From Pseudoruegeria sp. SHC-113 (GTDB taxonomy: Bacteria > Pseudomonadota > Alphaproteobacteria > Rhodobacterales > Rhodobacteraceae): DNA of 64,000 nt. The position numbers and the translations under genes were made by a program. The stretch spans positions 62,001 to 126,000 of the forward strand of contig NZ_JAHUBR010000005.1 in the NCBI RefSeq assembly GCF_025376885.1, given 5' to 3'. Below the pieces are notes generated by a model that was given only the letters and a program-made list of their open reading frames with translations, was not told where the DNA came from and made no database searches. This document shows, piece after piece, positions 54,522-63,380 of this stretch; the first letter of the stretch is position 1; each line of letters opens with the position of its first letter.

Positions 54522-55510
54522 CAGTCGCCGTCCAAGGCGTTGAAGCCCGCAGCAAGGCCCAGCGAGGGGCCGACCTGCTCTGCGAGCAGGCGGCGCAGGG
54601 CGTCGACCTCCTGTTGCAGGGCCTCGATGCGGAAGCGGGAGGCCGGATCTGAAACGCCTGCGAGAGTCGGATCCTGCAGCCCTTCGGCCCGCGCCAGCGC
54701 GTCGGCGAAGGCGGCATCGACGCCGGCGTCTTCGCCTGAGATCAGCGCGGCTAGATCCCGTGTGGCGGTGAGCGACAGCACCACGTGGCGCAGGGAGCGG
54801 CCTGAGCGCCGTGCCTCGGCGCGGGTGGGGCGGGGGGCGTCGAAGCTGCCGAGCGGGCGGCCAAGGCGGGCATTGGCAGTGAACTCAAGCCCGGTGGTGA
54901 GCGCGGTGAACATCTGCTGCGCGGCTTCCGTTTCGCTGCGGTAGGTGTCATTGCCCGGCACGATCATCAGCGCGCCGTAGCCGCCTTCCCAGCTTGCGAG
55001 GATCGCTTCGGCATTGGCGGCGATGTCGGAGGTGATGGCCTGTACGAGCGCGCAGTGGTAGGCCGGGCTGGCCGCGCTCACGAGGTGCGGATCAAACAGC
55101 AGATACTCCAGCGCATAAAAGCCCCGCGCGGCGATGGAGACGGTGGTGAAGGCCTCGGGCGTCTCCACCACGGGATCTTCCGTGGCGATCAGCCCGGCGA
55201 GCGCCTTCGGCGTGGCGCTGCGCGGATCGGGCCAGAAGGCGAGTGCGAAGGCGCGGTCGTCCTGCTCCGAAGGCCCGAAACGCAGGTGGCTGACGGAGAC
55301 CCAAGCGTCAAAGGCAGCGTGGTAGGCGGTTTGCAGCTCCGGGCTGTCGGGCGCGCAGCCTTGCGCGGCGGTATCGGCGAGATGGGCCGTTTCGCGCGCC
55401 AGCGCCTGATAGCCGGGCAGCACATGGCCTTCCACGATGCGTGCCATATCCGGCGCGGCCAGCGCCGGGGCGGCGGTGAGCAGGGACAGAGCAAAGGCAA
55501 GGGCACGCAT
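54521..55510 (-). CDS. Second imelysin-family protein, degenerate GxHxxE motif
   Basis: 329 residues with signal peptide MRALAFALSLLTAAPALAA. An imelysin-type helical bundle with a repeated pattern (PGYQALARETAHLADTAAQ, AFDAWVSVSHLRFGPSEQ). The family's GxHxxE motif reads G130-F-Y-A-L-E135, so the His is replaced by Tyr. Imelysins are iron-regulated periplasmic or outer-membrane proteins and not proven peptidases. It lies between the di-heme and DUF1513 genes with one-base overlaps. Confidence 0.88.
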   Translation of the reverse strand: MRALAFALSLLTAAPALAAPDMARIVEGHVLPGYQALARETAHLADTAAQGCAPDSPELQTAYHAAFDAWVSVSHLRFGPSEQDDRAFALAFWPDPRSATPKALAGLIATEDPVVETPEAFTTVSIAARGFYALEYLLFDPHLVSAASPAYHCALVQAITSDIAANAEAILASWEGGYGALMIVPGNDTYRSETEAAQQMFTALTTGLEFTANARLGRPLGSFDAPRPTRAEARRSGRSLRHVVLSLTATRDLAALISGEDAGVDAAFADALARAEGLQDPTLAGVSDPASRFRIEALQQEVDALRRLLAEQVGPSLGLAAGFNALDGD

Positions 55511-57027
55511 CAGAGGCTCTCCAGAAAGGCGATGAGGGCGGCGCGGTCGGGGGGCGGCATGGCGATTACAGACTCCCGCTGCGCCTCCGCCTCGCCGCCA
55601 TGCCAGAGCACGGCTTCGAGCAGCGAGCGCGCGCGGCCGTCGTGCAGGAAGTAGCTGTGGCCCGAGACCTGCTCTGTCAGCCCCACGCCCCAGAGCGGCG
55701 GCGTGCGCCATTCCCGCCCATCGGCGCGCGCTTCGGGGCGGTTGTCGGCGAGCCCGTCGCCCATGTCGTGCAGCAGCATGTCGGTGTAGGGCCAGATCAG
55801 CTGGAAGCTCTGCTCCGGTTGCCCCTCCAGCCGGTGGGTGACGAAGGCTGGCTGGTGGCAGGCGGTGCAGCCGGTTTCGTAGAACAGCTGCTTGCCGCGC
55901 AGCACCTCGGGATCCTCCACATTGCGGCGGGCGGGCACGGCGAGGTTGCGGCTGTAGAAGGTCACGAGGTCAAGCCCCTCGGCGTCGACCTCAAAGCCGC
56001 GTTCGTCCTGATCGCCATGGGGGGCGGCGCGGCAATCGGCCTGCGCTTCGGTGCATTCGCCCCAGGGGGCGGGGAACAGCGGGTTCGAGATTCCGATGTC
56101 GCCCGTGAAGGCTCCAGCGGATTGGTGCCGTACCGTGGGCGCGCCCGCTTTCAGGCCGAAGCGGCCCAGCATGAGCTGATCGAACTCCACCGACCAGACG
56201 ATATTGGGCTTGCCGGAGATGCCATCGCCATCGGCATCCTCCTCATCCGCGAGCGCAAGAATGTCGGCGGCAGGGATCGCTTCGAGCAGGCCGAGGCCGA
56301 TCATCTGCGGCGCAACGCGGGGGCTGAGCATGGCCTCGGGGTGCAGCGGGCCGTAGCCCAGATCGGCGGCCGTGTAGCTGGGTTTGCGCAAGAAGGCCGT
56401 TTCGCCGCCGGCAAGGGCCACGGGGATCTCTTCATAGTCGATCTGAAGCCGGTATTCCGCAAGGTGCCCGGCAAGGCCGAAATCTTGCAACTGGGTGCCA
56501 TACGTGGGCTCCGGCGCGGTGGCCAGATAGCCCTCGATCTGCTCTGAAAGCGCATCCGATGCCGCCGGGATCGACACGCGCAGGAACATGGAAATCGAGT
56601 TGTCCTCGGGGCCTTCCGGCGGGTGGCCACGGCCATCCTTCAAGTGGCACCGCTGGCAGGAGCGCGCGTTGTAGAGCGGGCCGAGCCCGTCGGAGGCCAG
56701 CGTGGAGGAGGGCGAGGAGACCCAGAGCTTGCGAAACAGCCCGTTGCCGACCTTGAACGTCAGCTCATCGGCGAAGCTGATATTGGCGGAGGGCTGGGAA
56801 AAGGCATTGGCGGTCTCCATCGCGCGCACGGTGGCGGCCCCGGCGGAGTTGGCCTCGAAGGGCTGGGCCTTGCTGAAATCCTCCGTGGGCGCGGTGACCT
56901 TCGCCACGCGGGCGGCCTCGGCCTCGGTGCGGGGCATAATGGGCAGGTGCGGCTCATCCCGCGGGCCCGCGAAGGCGGGGGCGGCGGTGAGCAGGGCGAG
57001 CAGGGAAAGGGCGCGTCGCGTGAACAT
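55510..57027 (-). CDS. Di-heme oxidoreductase-like c-type cytochrome (DUF1111)
   Basis: 505 residues from ATG 57027 with signal peptide MFTRRALSLLALLTAAPAFA. Two heme c sites: CQRCH (124-128) and CTACH (387-391). DADGDGISG (264-272) looks like a calcium-binding loop. This is the thiol oxidoreductase/MauG-like family often found with imelysins; it would oxidise or reduce an iron carrier or partner in the periplasm. It lies 64 bp after irpA, with a strong stem-loop in between. Confidence 0.92.
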   Translation of the reverse strand: MFTRRALSLLALLTAAPAFAGPRDEPHLPIMPRTEAEAARVAKVTAPTEDFSKAQPFEANSAGAATVRAMETANAFSQPSANISFADELTFKVGNGLFRKLWVSSPSSTLASDGLGPLYNARSCQRCHLKDGRGHPPEGPEDNSISMFLRVSIPAASDALSEQIEGYLATAPEPTYGTQLQDFGLAGHLAEYRLQIDYEEIPVALAGGETAFLRKPSYTAADLGYGPLHPEAMLSPRVAPQMIGLGLLEAIPAADILALADEEDADGDGISGKPNIVWSVEFDQLMLGRFGLKAGAPTVRHQSAGAFTGDIGISNPLFPAPWGECTEAQADCRAAPHGDQDERGFEVDAEGLDLVTFYSRNLAVPARRNVEDPEVLRGKQLFYETGCTACHQPAFVTHRLEGQPEQSFQLIWPYTDMLLHDMGDGLADNRPEARADGREWRTPPLWGVGLTEQVSGHSYFLHDGRARSLLEAVLWHGGEAEAQRESVIAMPPPDRAALIAFLESL

Positions 57028-57056
57028 GGCTTGTCGGCTTGGCTTTTTTAGAAGCG

Positions 57057-57082
57057 GGGCGCGGGGGAGGAGCCCCGCGCCC
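57057..57082 (-). other. Intercistronic stem-loop after irpA
   Basis: GGGCGCGGGG (57057-57066) pairs perfectly with CCCCGCGCCC (57073-57082) around six bases. No U-run on the coding strand, so mRNA stabilisation is more likely than termination. Confidence 0.65.
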
Positions 57083-57091
57083 GCGCATGGG

Positions 57092-58360
57092 TTAGTGGAA
57101 AACGGCGTCGGGGTTGTCGAGGCTGTCGGAGCCTTCCACCGAAATGCGGCTGCCAAGCGCCGCAACCACGCGTTCGATGCTGCGGGTCTGGTCGATCAGC
57201 CCGTTCACGCCGCCCATGATCAGGGCCTCGCCCCCGGCATTGCCGCGCTCAAGCATCGAGTCGTAGGCAAAGCCGGCTTCGGCGGCCGTCTTGATCGCGC
57301 CGAGCGCCAGAACGGCGGCGGCGAGTTTGCCCTGCATCTCCGCATCCAGCGCCGGGTCCACGGCCGTCACCAGATCGGAGAGCGAGGCGCCCTCCACCAC
57401 GGTGCCATCGGTGCGGGTGTAGCTGCCCAGGTAGACGGAGCGGATGCCGACGCCGTTGTAGAAGTGATCGTTGTGGGTGTTGTCGGAGAAGCAGGAGTGC
57501 TCCTCTTCGGGATCGTTCAGCATCACGCCAAGGCGCATGCGCTCGCCTGCGGTTTCGCCGTAGGAGAGCGAGCCCATGCCGGTGAGGATCGCCGCGATGC
57601 CGGCGTCTTCATCCTCCAGCAGGGTGGCGCGGGCCTCGCCGCCCTCGGCCCATTGCGCGGTGATCCAGTCGAGATCGGAGACCAGCAGATCGGTGGCGGC
57701 CTTCAGGTAGGCGGCACGGCGATCGCAGTTGTCGTTGGTGCAGGCGTCACCGGCGGCGTAGTCCGTCCAGGGGCGGCTGCCCGCGCCCGCGCCGTGGCTG
57801 TTCAGATCCTGACCCCAGAGCAGGAATTCCACTGCGTGGTAGCCGGTTGCGACGTTGGCTTCGACGCCATCGGCCTCCTGCAGGGTGTTTTCCAGCAGAT
57901 CGGGCGTGATCTCGGAGGCGTCCACTTCGACGCCGGAAAGCGAGAAGCGCGGGTTGGCGATCACGTTCAGCACGGCGGCGGCGTTTTCATCGGTGGCCAC
58001 GCCGTAGGAGGCGTCCACGTAGTCGATCAGCCCTTCGTCCAGCGGCCAGGCGTTCACCTTGCCTTCCCAATCGTCGACGATGGCGTTGCCGAAGCGGAAG
58101 ACTTCCGTTTGCTGGTAGGGCACGCGGGCGGCGAGCCAGGCGGATTTCGCCGCGTCCAGCGCTTCGGCGGAAGTTGCGGCCAGCAGGGCGGCAACAGCCG
58201 CCTGCAGGTTCTGGGCGGCGGCGAGGCTGTCGGCGTAGTTGGCTTGTGCAATATTGGCGTAGGTGGCCAGCACTTCAGCCTTCGTCGCGGGGGTGTCGGC
58301 CAGCGCGTTGCTGCCCGCCAAAAGGGCAAGAGCGCCGGTGGCGCGGAGGATGGGGATCAT
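57092..58360 (-). CDS. irpA: Imelysin, iron-regulated protein A
   Basis: 422 residues from ATG 58360 (AGGA upstream; a GTG two codons earlier is the alternative). Signal peptide IPILRATGALALLAGSNALA. The GxHxxE motif is intact, G173-Y-H175-A-V-E178 followed by FLLWGQDLN, and NPEEEHSCFSDNTHND-type sequence near residue 280 is characteristic (here NDPEEEHSCFSDNTHND). First gene of a four-gene operon divergent from sitABCD, so iron or manganese control is expected. Confidence 0.94.
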   Translation of the reverse strand: MIPILRATGALALLAGSNALADTPATKAEVLATYANIAQANYADSLAAAQNLQAAVAALLAATSAEALDAAKSAWLAARVPYQQTEVFRFGNAIVDDWEGKVNAWPLDEGLIDYVDASYGVATDENAAAVLNVIANPRFSLSGVEVDASEITPDLLENTLQEADGVEANVATGYHAVEFLLWGQDLNSHGAGAGSRPWTDYAAGDACTNDNCDRRAAYLKAATDLLVSDLDWITAQWAEGGEARATLLEDEDAGIAAILTGMGSLSYGETAGERMRLGVMLNDPEEEHSCFSDNTHNDHFYNGVGIRSVYLGSYTRTDGTVVEGASLSDLVTAVDPALDAEMQGKLAAAVLALGAIKTAAEAGFAYDSMLERGNAGGEALIMGGVNGLIDQTRSIERVVAALGSRISVEGSDSLDNPDAVFH

Positions 58361-58701
58361 GGTCACTGTCCTGGGAGTCGGAAAGCCGTTGGGTTTTTAT
58401 CCGCTGCCCGCGCGGGCCGCATGGGCGCCGGACGGGCCAGTGCCGAAGTGGGATACGCCGGGGCGGTGTGATGTGGCTTTTCTCAGAGTGTCGGTGCTGG
58501 CTGACCACTCGGGAGTCGGCGGTTGGCTCTGCGGCATAACCTGAGTGAAAAAGTTGGGTATGTCAATCGGACATTTACAGCCCGTGCCTGCCACGAATGT
58601 TATTGAGAATGATTTGCAAAAGCATTGACGGCACCGGGGATTCGACATAGCTCTTTCGCCAACACACCGCCGTTTGTCCGCCCTTCTCGGAGCCTGCCCC
58701 C
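58361..58701. promoter_or_regulatory. 341-bp divergent promoter region between irpA and sitA
   Basis: No gene is seen. An imperfect palindrome with ACCTGAGTG and AGTTGGGT arms (58539-58559) resembles iron-responsive boxes of Rhodobacterales. A Fur-family site lies at 58600-58619. Together they would give iron or manganese control in both directions. Confidence 0.5.
58600..58619. promoter_or_regulatory. Fur/Mur-family operator upstream of sitABCD
   Basis: TTATTGAGAATGATTTGCAA matches the Fur-box pattern (inverted TTGCAAAT...GAATAA-type halves around ATCATT on the other strand). It lies ~80 bp before sitA. In alphaproteobacteria sit operons are usually controlled by the Fur homologue Mur in response to manganese. 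Confidence 0.6.
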
Positions 58702-59598
58702 ATGAGCCTTCCCAATTCTCTTCTTGGTGCTGCCATTGCCGCCCTCATCGCCGCGCCCGCGCTGGCCGGGGAGCGGATGAAGGTCGTCACCACCTTCACC
58801 GTGATCGCCGATATGGCCGCTAATGTGGCAGGGGAGGCGGCGGAGGTTGTCTCCATCACCAAACCCGGCGCGGAGATCCACGGCTATGAGCCAACCCCGC
58901 AGGACATCGTGCGCGCCTATGATGCCGATCTGATCCTCTGGAATGGCATGAACCTTGAGTTGTGGTTCGAGCAGTTCCTCGCCAACGTGGGCGACATCCC
59001 CTCCGTCACGCTCACCGAGGGCATCGATCCGATCGCCATCGCGACCGGCTCCTATGAAGGCAAGCCCAACCCGCATGCCTGGATGGGGCTCGATAACGCG
59101 CTGATCTACATCGACAATATCGCCGCCGCTTTCTCCGAGGCCGATCCGGCCAACGCCGAGACCTATGCCGCCAATGCGGAAGCCTACAAGGGCGAGCTGC
59201 GCGCCACGCTCGAGCCCCTGCGCGGAGCCGTCGCCGCGATCCCCGAGGATCAGCGCTGGCTGGTGACCTGCGAAGGTGCCTTCAGCTACCTGGCCCGCGA
59301 TTTCGCCATGAAGGAGCTGTATCTCTGGCCGATGAACGCCGATCAGACAGGCACGCCACAGCAGGTGCGTGCGGTGATCGATGGGGTGCGCACCAATGAT
59401 ATTCCCGTCGTCTTTTGCGAGAGCACCGTCAACACCGCCCCGGCCGAGCAGGTCGCGCGGGAAACCGGCGCGGCCTATGGTGGTGTGCTTTATGTGGACA
59501 GCCTCTCGGCCGAGGATGGCCCGGTGCCGACCTACCTTGATCTGCTGCGCGTCACCGCCACCACCGTGGCCGAGGGGTTGACGGCGGCCACGAACTGA
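58702..59598 (+). CDS. sitA: Manganese/iron ABC transporter substrate-binding protein
   Basis: 298 residues with signal peptide [16 protein letters not shown]. Metal ligands H60 (IHGYEPTP), H125 (NPHAWM), E191 (CEGAFSY) and D266 (YVDSLS) form the His-His-Glu-Asp set of Mn/Fe binders rather than the His-rich set of zinc binders. First gene of sitABCD. Confidence 0.95.
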   Translation: MSLPNSLLGAAIAALIAAPALAGERMKVVTTFTVIADMAANVAGEAAEVVSITKPGAEIHGYEPTPQDIVRAYDADLILWNGMNLELWFEQFLANVGDIPSVTLTEGIDPIAIATGSYEGKPNPHAWMGLDNALIYIDNIAAAFSEADPANAETYAANAEAYKGELRATLEPLRGAVAAIPEDQRWLVTCEGAFSYLARDFAMKELYLWPMNADQTGTPQQVRAVIDGVRTNDIPVVFCESTVNTAPAEQVARETGAAYGGVLYVDSLSAEDGPVPTYLDLLRVTATTVAEGLTAATN

Positions 59599-59618
59599 AC
59601 CTCCATCCTCCAAAGCCC

Positions 59619-59644
59619 GGGCCGCGCCGTGCAGGGCGCGGCCC
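59619..59644 (+). other. Intercistronic stem-loop after sitA
   Basis: GGGCCGCGCC (59619-59628) pairs perfectly with GGCGCGGCCC (59635-59644) around six bases; AACCTGTTTTC follows, giving a weak terminator character. Confidence 0.65.
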
Positions 59645-59675
59645 AACCTGTTTTCTGCACCGGAAAGGTAAATCG

Positions 59676-60572
59676 GTGACCCAGCCCAGCAAGATGCCCT
59701 CAGGCGAGGCCGATGCCGCGCCCGGCCTGAGCGCCCGCCACGTGACGGTGACCTACCGCAACGGCCACACCGCGCTTTGGGACGCGAGCTTCGATGTGCC
59801 GCGCGGCACGATCACCGCCCTTGTGGGCGTGAACGGGGCCGGGAAATCCACGCTGTTCAAGGCAATCATGGGCTTCGTGCCAGCCGCCAAGGGCGCGATC
59901 ACCATGCTCGGCATGAGCGTGCGCGAGGCGCTGCGCAAGAACTTGGTGGCCTATGTGCCGCAATCCGAAGAGGTGGACTGGGCCTTCCCCGTGCTGGTGG
60001 AAGACGTGGTGATGATGGGCCGCTACGGCCACATGGGCTTCCTGCGCCGCGCCTCCCAAACCGACCGCGCGGCGGTGGATGCGGCGCTGGCGCGCGTCAA
60101 CATGAGCGACTTCAAGCACCGCCAGATCGGCGAGTTGTCCGGCGGGCAGCGCAAGCGGGTCTTCCTCGCCCGCGCGCTGGCGCAGGAGGGGCAGATCATC
60201 CTGCTCGATGAGCCCTTCACCGGCGTCGATGTGAAAACCGAAGCCCAGATCATCGCGCTCCTGCAGGAGCTGCGCGCCGAAGGGCGGATCATGCTTGTTT
60301 CCACCCACAACCTCGGCTCGGTACCGGAGTTCTGTGATCGCACCATCCTCGTGAAAGGCACCGTTCTGGCCGCTGGCCCGACGGAAATCACCTTCACCCA
60401 GAAGAATCTCGAAAAAGCCTTCGGTGGCGTGCTGCGCCATTTCACCCTTGGCGGCGATGCGCTGCATGACGATGCCGATGCCCGCTCCGTCACCATCCTC
60501 ACCGACGATGAACGCCCGCTCGTGCACTACGGCGGCAAGGTGCAGCAGAGCGAGACAGAGGGCCAGCCGTGA
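59676..60572 (+). CDS. sitB: Manganese/iron ABC transporter ATPase
   Basis: 298 residues from GTG 59676 (GGAAAGG upstream). Walker [10 protein letters not shown], signature [17 protein letters not shown], Walker [14 protein letters not shown]-loop LVSTHNL. The C-terminal extension ([10 protein letters not shown] and beyond) is common in SitB. It overlaps sitC by four bases. Confidence 0.95.
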   Translation: MTQPSKMPSGEADAAPGLSARHVTVTYRNGHTALWDASFDVPRGTITALVGVNGAGKSTLFKAIMGFVPAAKGAITMLGMSVREALRKNLVAYVPQSEEVDWAFPVLVEDVVMMGRYGHMGFLRRASQTDRAAVDAALARVNMSDFKHRQIGELSGGQRKRVFLARALAQEGQIILLDEPFTGVDVKTEAQIIALLQELRAEGRIMLVSTHNLGSVPEFCDRTILVKGTVLAAGPTEITFTQKNLEKAFGGVLRHFTLGGDALHDDADARSVTILTDDERPLVHYGGKVQQSETEGQP

Positions 60573-61444
60573 GCGCGCTGCTGGAGCCATTTACTTACGG
60601 CTACATGGTCAACGCCATGTGGGTGTCGGCCCTCGTCGGGGCGGTTTGCGCCTTTTTGTCGGCCTACCTGATGCTGAAGGGCTGGTCCCTCATCGGCGAT
60701 GCGCTTTCGCATTCCGTGGTGCCCGGCGTCGCCGGGGCCTATATGCTCGGCCTGCCCTTTGCGCTGGGGGCTTTCATCTCTGGCGGGCTGGCGGCAGGCG
60801 CGATGCTGTTCCTGTCGGACCGCTCGGGCCTGAAGCCCGATGTGATCATTGGGCTGATCTTCACCTCCTTCTTCGGGCTGGGGCTGTTCATGGTTTCGGT
60901 GAGCCCCGTCTCTATTGACGTGATGACGATCACCATGGGCAATATCCTTGCGATCACGCCGGAGGATACGCTGCAACTGGCGATCATCGGCTTCGTCTCG
61001 CTCGCGGTGCTCACCGCGAAGTGGAAAGACCTGATGGTCACCTTCTTTGACGAAAGCCACGCCCGCACCATCGGGCTGCGCACCGGCCTGCTGAAAGCCA
61101 CCTTCTTCATGCTGCTCTCGGCCAGCGTGGTGGCGGCGATGCAGACGGTGGGGGCCTTCCTCGTGATCGCCCTTGTGGTGACACCGGGGGCCACAGCCTA
61201 TCTGCTGTGTGATCGCTTCCCGCGCCTCATCCTCACCTCCATCGCCGTTGGGGCGGTGACGAGCTTCGTCGGGGCCTATATCAGCTACTTTCTGGACGGC
61301 GCGACGGGCGGCGTGATCGTCTGCCTGCAGACGCTGATCTTCCTCGCCGCCTTCCTCTTTGCGCCCAAACACGGGCTTTTCGCGGCGCGGCGCAAGGCGG
61401 CCGAGGCGCTGCGGCGGATGCCAACAAGCGGGGGGGCGGCCTGA
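60569..61444 (+). CDS. sitC: Manganese/iron ABC transporter permease 1
   Basis: 291 residues, 8-9 predicted membrane segments of the ABC-3 family, with [20 protein letters not shown] and the late [19 protein letters not shown] stretch. It ends on the first base of sitD. Confidence 0.95.
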   Translation: MSALLEPFTYGYMVNAMWVSALVGAVCAFLSAYLMLKGWSLIGDALSHSVVPGVAGAYMLGLPFALGAFISGGLAAGAMLFLSDRSGLKPDVIIGLIFTSFFGLGLFMVSVSPVSIDVMTITMGNILAITPEDTLQLAIIGFVSLAVLTAKWKDLMVTFFDESHARTIGLRTGLLKATFFMLLSASVVAAMQTVGAFLVIALVVTPGATAYLLCDRFPRLILTSIAVGAVTSFVGAYISYFLDGATGGVIVCLQTLIFLAAFLFAPKHGLFAARRKAAEALRRMPTSGGAA

Positions 61445-62289
61445 TGGAATTTGAACTGGCCACAGCGCTCCTGCCCTTCCGTTTTCCCTTCATGCAGAAC
61501 GCCTTCCTGATCGCGCTGATCGTCTCGGTGCCCACCGCGCTTTTGTCTTGTTTCCTTGTGCTCAAGGGCTGGGCGCTGATGGGCGATGCGATCAGCCATG
61601 CGGTGCTGCCGGGGATCGTGCTGGCCTATGTGTTCGGCTTCCCGCTCCTTCTTGGCGCCTTCGGCGCGGGGATGTTCACCGCCGTCGCCACCGGCTATCT
61701 GGCTGGTAACAGCCGGGTCAAACAGGACACGGTGATGGGCGTCGTCTTTGCCGGGATGTTCGGGCTTGGCATCGTGCTTTACGTGGCCGTGAAACCCGAC
61801 AGCCACCTCGATCACATCCTCTTTGGCAACATGCTCGGCGTAGGAAGCGCGGATCTTCTGCAGGCCGGGGCGATCTCGCTTCTGGTCGCAGGCGTGCTGG
61901 CCCTGAAATGGCGCGATTTCTTGCTGCACAGTTTTGACCCGGCGCAGGCACGGGCCTCTGGCCTTGCGGTGAACGCGCTGCACTACGGGTTGCTGGCGCT
62001 GATCTCGCTCACCGTGGTGGCGACGCTCACCGCAACGGGGCTGATCCTCGCCGTCGGCCTGCTGATCGCGCCGGGAGCCACGGCCTTCCTGCTGGCGCGG
62101 CGCTTCTCCACCATGCTCTGGCTCTCGGTGCTGCTGTGCATGGGCGCGATGACCTCGGGCGTCTACATCAGCTTCCACCTCGACAGCGCCCCGGCCCCCA
62201 CCATCGTGCTGGTGCTCACCGCGCTCTTCCTGCTGGCTTTCGCCTACCGCCAGATCCAGACCCGGCGCAGCGCGCGCCGCACGGTCTGA
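61444..62289 (+). CDS. sitD: Manganese/iron ABC transporter permease 2
   Basis: 281 residues, ABC-3 family, with GWALMGDAISHAVLPGIVLA and GLILAVGLLIAPGATAFLLA. It forms the heterodimeric channel with SitC. A small hairpin follows its stop. Confidence 0.95.
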   Translation: MEFELATALLPFRFPFMQNAFLIALIVSVPTALLSCFLVLKGWALMGDAISHAVLPGIVLAYVFGFPLLLGAFGAGMFTAVATGYLAGNSRVKQDTVMGVVFAGMFGLGIVLYVAVKPDSHLDHILFGNMLGVGSADLLQAGAISLLVAGVLALKWRDFLLHSFDPAQARASGLAVNALHYGLLALISLTVVATLTATGLILAVGLLIAPGATAFLLARRFSTMLWLSVLLCMGAMTSGVYISFHLDSAPAPTIVLVLTALFLLAFAYRQIQTRRSARRTV

Positions 62290-62298
62290 GGTCGGTCG

Positions 62299-62313
62299 GC
62301 ACCGATCCGGTGC
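62299..62313 (+). terminator. Small hairpin after sitD
   Basis: GCACCG and CGGTGC form a perfect 6-bp stem with an ATC loop, 10 bp after the sitD stop. No U-run, so only a weak terminator candidate. Confidence 0.3.
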
Positions 62314-62355
62314 GTCCACTGTCAAAAGGCTTGAGTGAATCACCTCTTCAATACA

Positions 62356-62365
62356 TATTCGAATA
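62356..62365. promoter_or_regulatory. A+T-rich palindrome upstream of the sulfur-type operon
   Basis: TATTCGAATA, a perfect 10-bp palindrome inside a short A+T-rich stretch, 26 bp before the MBL-fold gene. ArsR-family sulfide/persulfide sensors (BigR, SqrR) bind ATTC...GAAT-type sites, and the gene content downstream fits; the link is inference. Confidence 0.5.
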
Positions 62366-62391
62366 ATATTATTTGATTGGAGGGTTTCGCC

Positions 62392-63321
62392 ATGCCGGTA
62401 TCGCGCAGGGTGTTTCTGGCCAGGGGGCTGGCCGCTGCGGGAGCCGCCCCGGCGCTGCTGGCCCCGGCGGGCGGCGTTCTAGCCGATTTGTCGCTCGGCG
62501 CGGCGCGGCTGACCACGGTGAGTGACGGCAGCCTGACGCTGCCGCGCGATTTCATCTTCGGGCCGATGCCGCAAGCCGAACTGGCCCCGATCCTTGCGGC
62601 CCATAACATCACCGGCGATGCGCTGACCCCGGAATGCAACCTCGCGCTCTATCGCGATGGGACGCACACCGTCCTGTTCGACGCCGGGGCGGGGCCGGAT
62701 TTCATGCCTTCCGCGGGCCAGCTTCTGGACAGTCTCGATGCCGCCGGGCTGACACCGGAAGAGATCACGCATGTTGTATTCACCCACGCGCATCCCGATC
62801 ACATCTGGGGCGTTCTGGATGATTTCGACGATCCCCTCTTCCCAGACGCCACCCATATGATGGGGCGGCGCGAATGGGATTACTGGTGGAACCCCGAAAC
62901 GGTGGACAGGATCGGTGCGGCGCGTGCCACCTTCGCGGTGGGCGCGCGGCGGCGGATGGAGGTCATCGAGGCCATCACCGAGTTCTTCGACGACGGCGAG
63001 GAGATCCTGCCGGGCATTTCCGCCGTCGAGACTCCCGGCCACACCCCCGGACACATGGCGTTCGAACTGCGCGGCGGCGGGCAGGGGGCCATGATTGTCG
63101 GGGATGCGATCGGCAACGAGCACATCGCCTTTGCCCGTCCCGGTTGGGAAAGCGGATCCGATCAGGACATGCCACTGGCCGCCAAAAGCCGGTCGCAGCT
63201 TCTGGACCGGCTGGCCTCTGAACAGATGCAGATAGTCGGGTTCCACCTGCCGGGCGGTGGGATCGGGCGCGTGGAAAAGGGCGCGCCGGGTGAAGACGAC
63301 TACCGGTTCGTCCCCGCCTGA
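62392..63321 (+). CDS. Tat-exported metallo-beta-lactamase-fold hydrolase
   Basis: 309 residues from ATG 62392 (GGAGGG upstream). A twin-arginine signal SRRVFLARGLAAAGAAPALL precedes an MBL domain with H132-x-H134-x-D136-H137 (THAHPDHIWG), the third His in TPGHTPGHM and the metal-bridging Asp in VGDAIGN. Members include lactonases, SoxH-like proteins and persulfide dioxygenases. With a YeeE/YedE gene 59 bp downstream, sulfur metabolism is the likeliest context. It has no rhodanese or DUF442 domain. Confidence 0.88.
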   Translation: MPVSRRVFLARGLAAAGAAPALLAPAGGVLADLSLGAARLTTVSDGSLTLPRDFIFGPMPQAELAPILAAHNITGDALTPECNLALYRDGTHTVLFDAGAGPDFMPSAGQLLDSLDAAGLTPEEITHVVFTHAHPDHIWGVLDDFDDPLFPDATHMMGRREWDYWWNPETVDRIGAARATFAVGARRRMEVIEAITEFFDDGEEILPGISAVETPGHTPGHMAFELRGGGQGAMIVGDAIGNEHIAFARPGWESGSDQDMPLAAKSRSQLLDRLASEQMQIVGFHLPGGGIGRVEKGAPGEDDYRFVPA

Positions 63322-63380
63322 GCCGCGGATTTGCACGCTGTCAAAACGCGCCGCCACAGGAGGAAGCTGAACTCGGTGTC

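Noticed and set aside
54521-55510. Second imelysin as a pseudogene
   Set aside because: It has full length, a signal peptide and tight one-base overlaps with both neighbours; only the motif His is changed.
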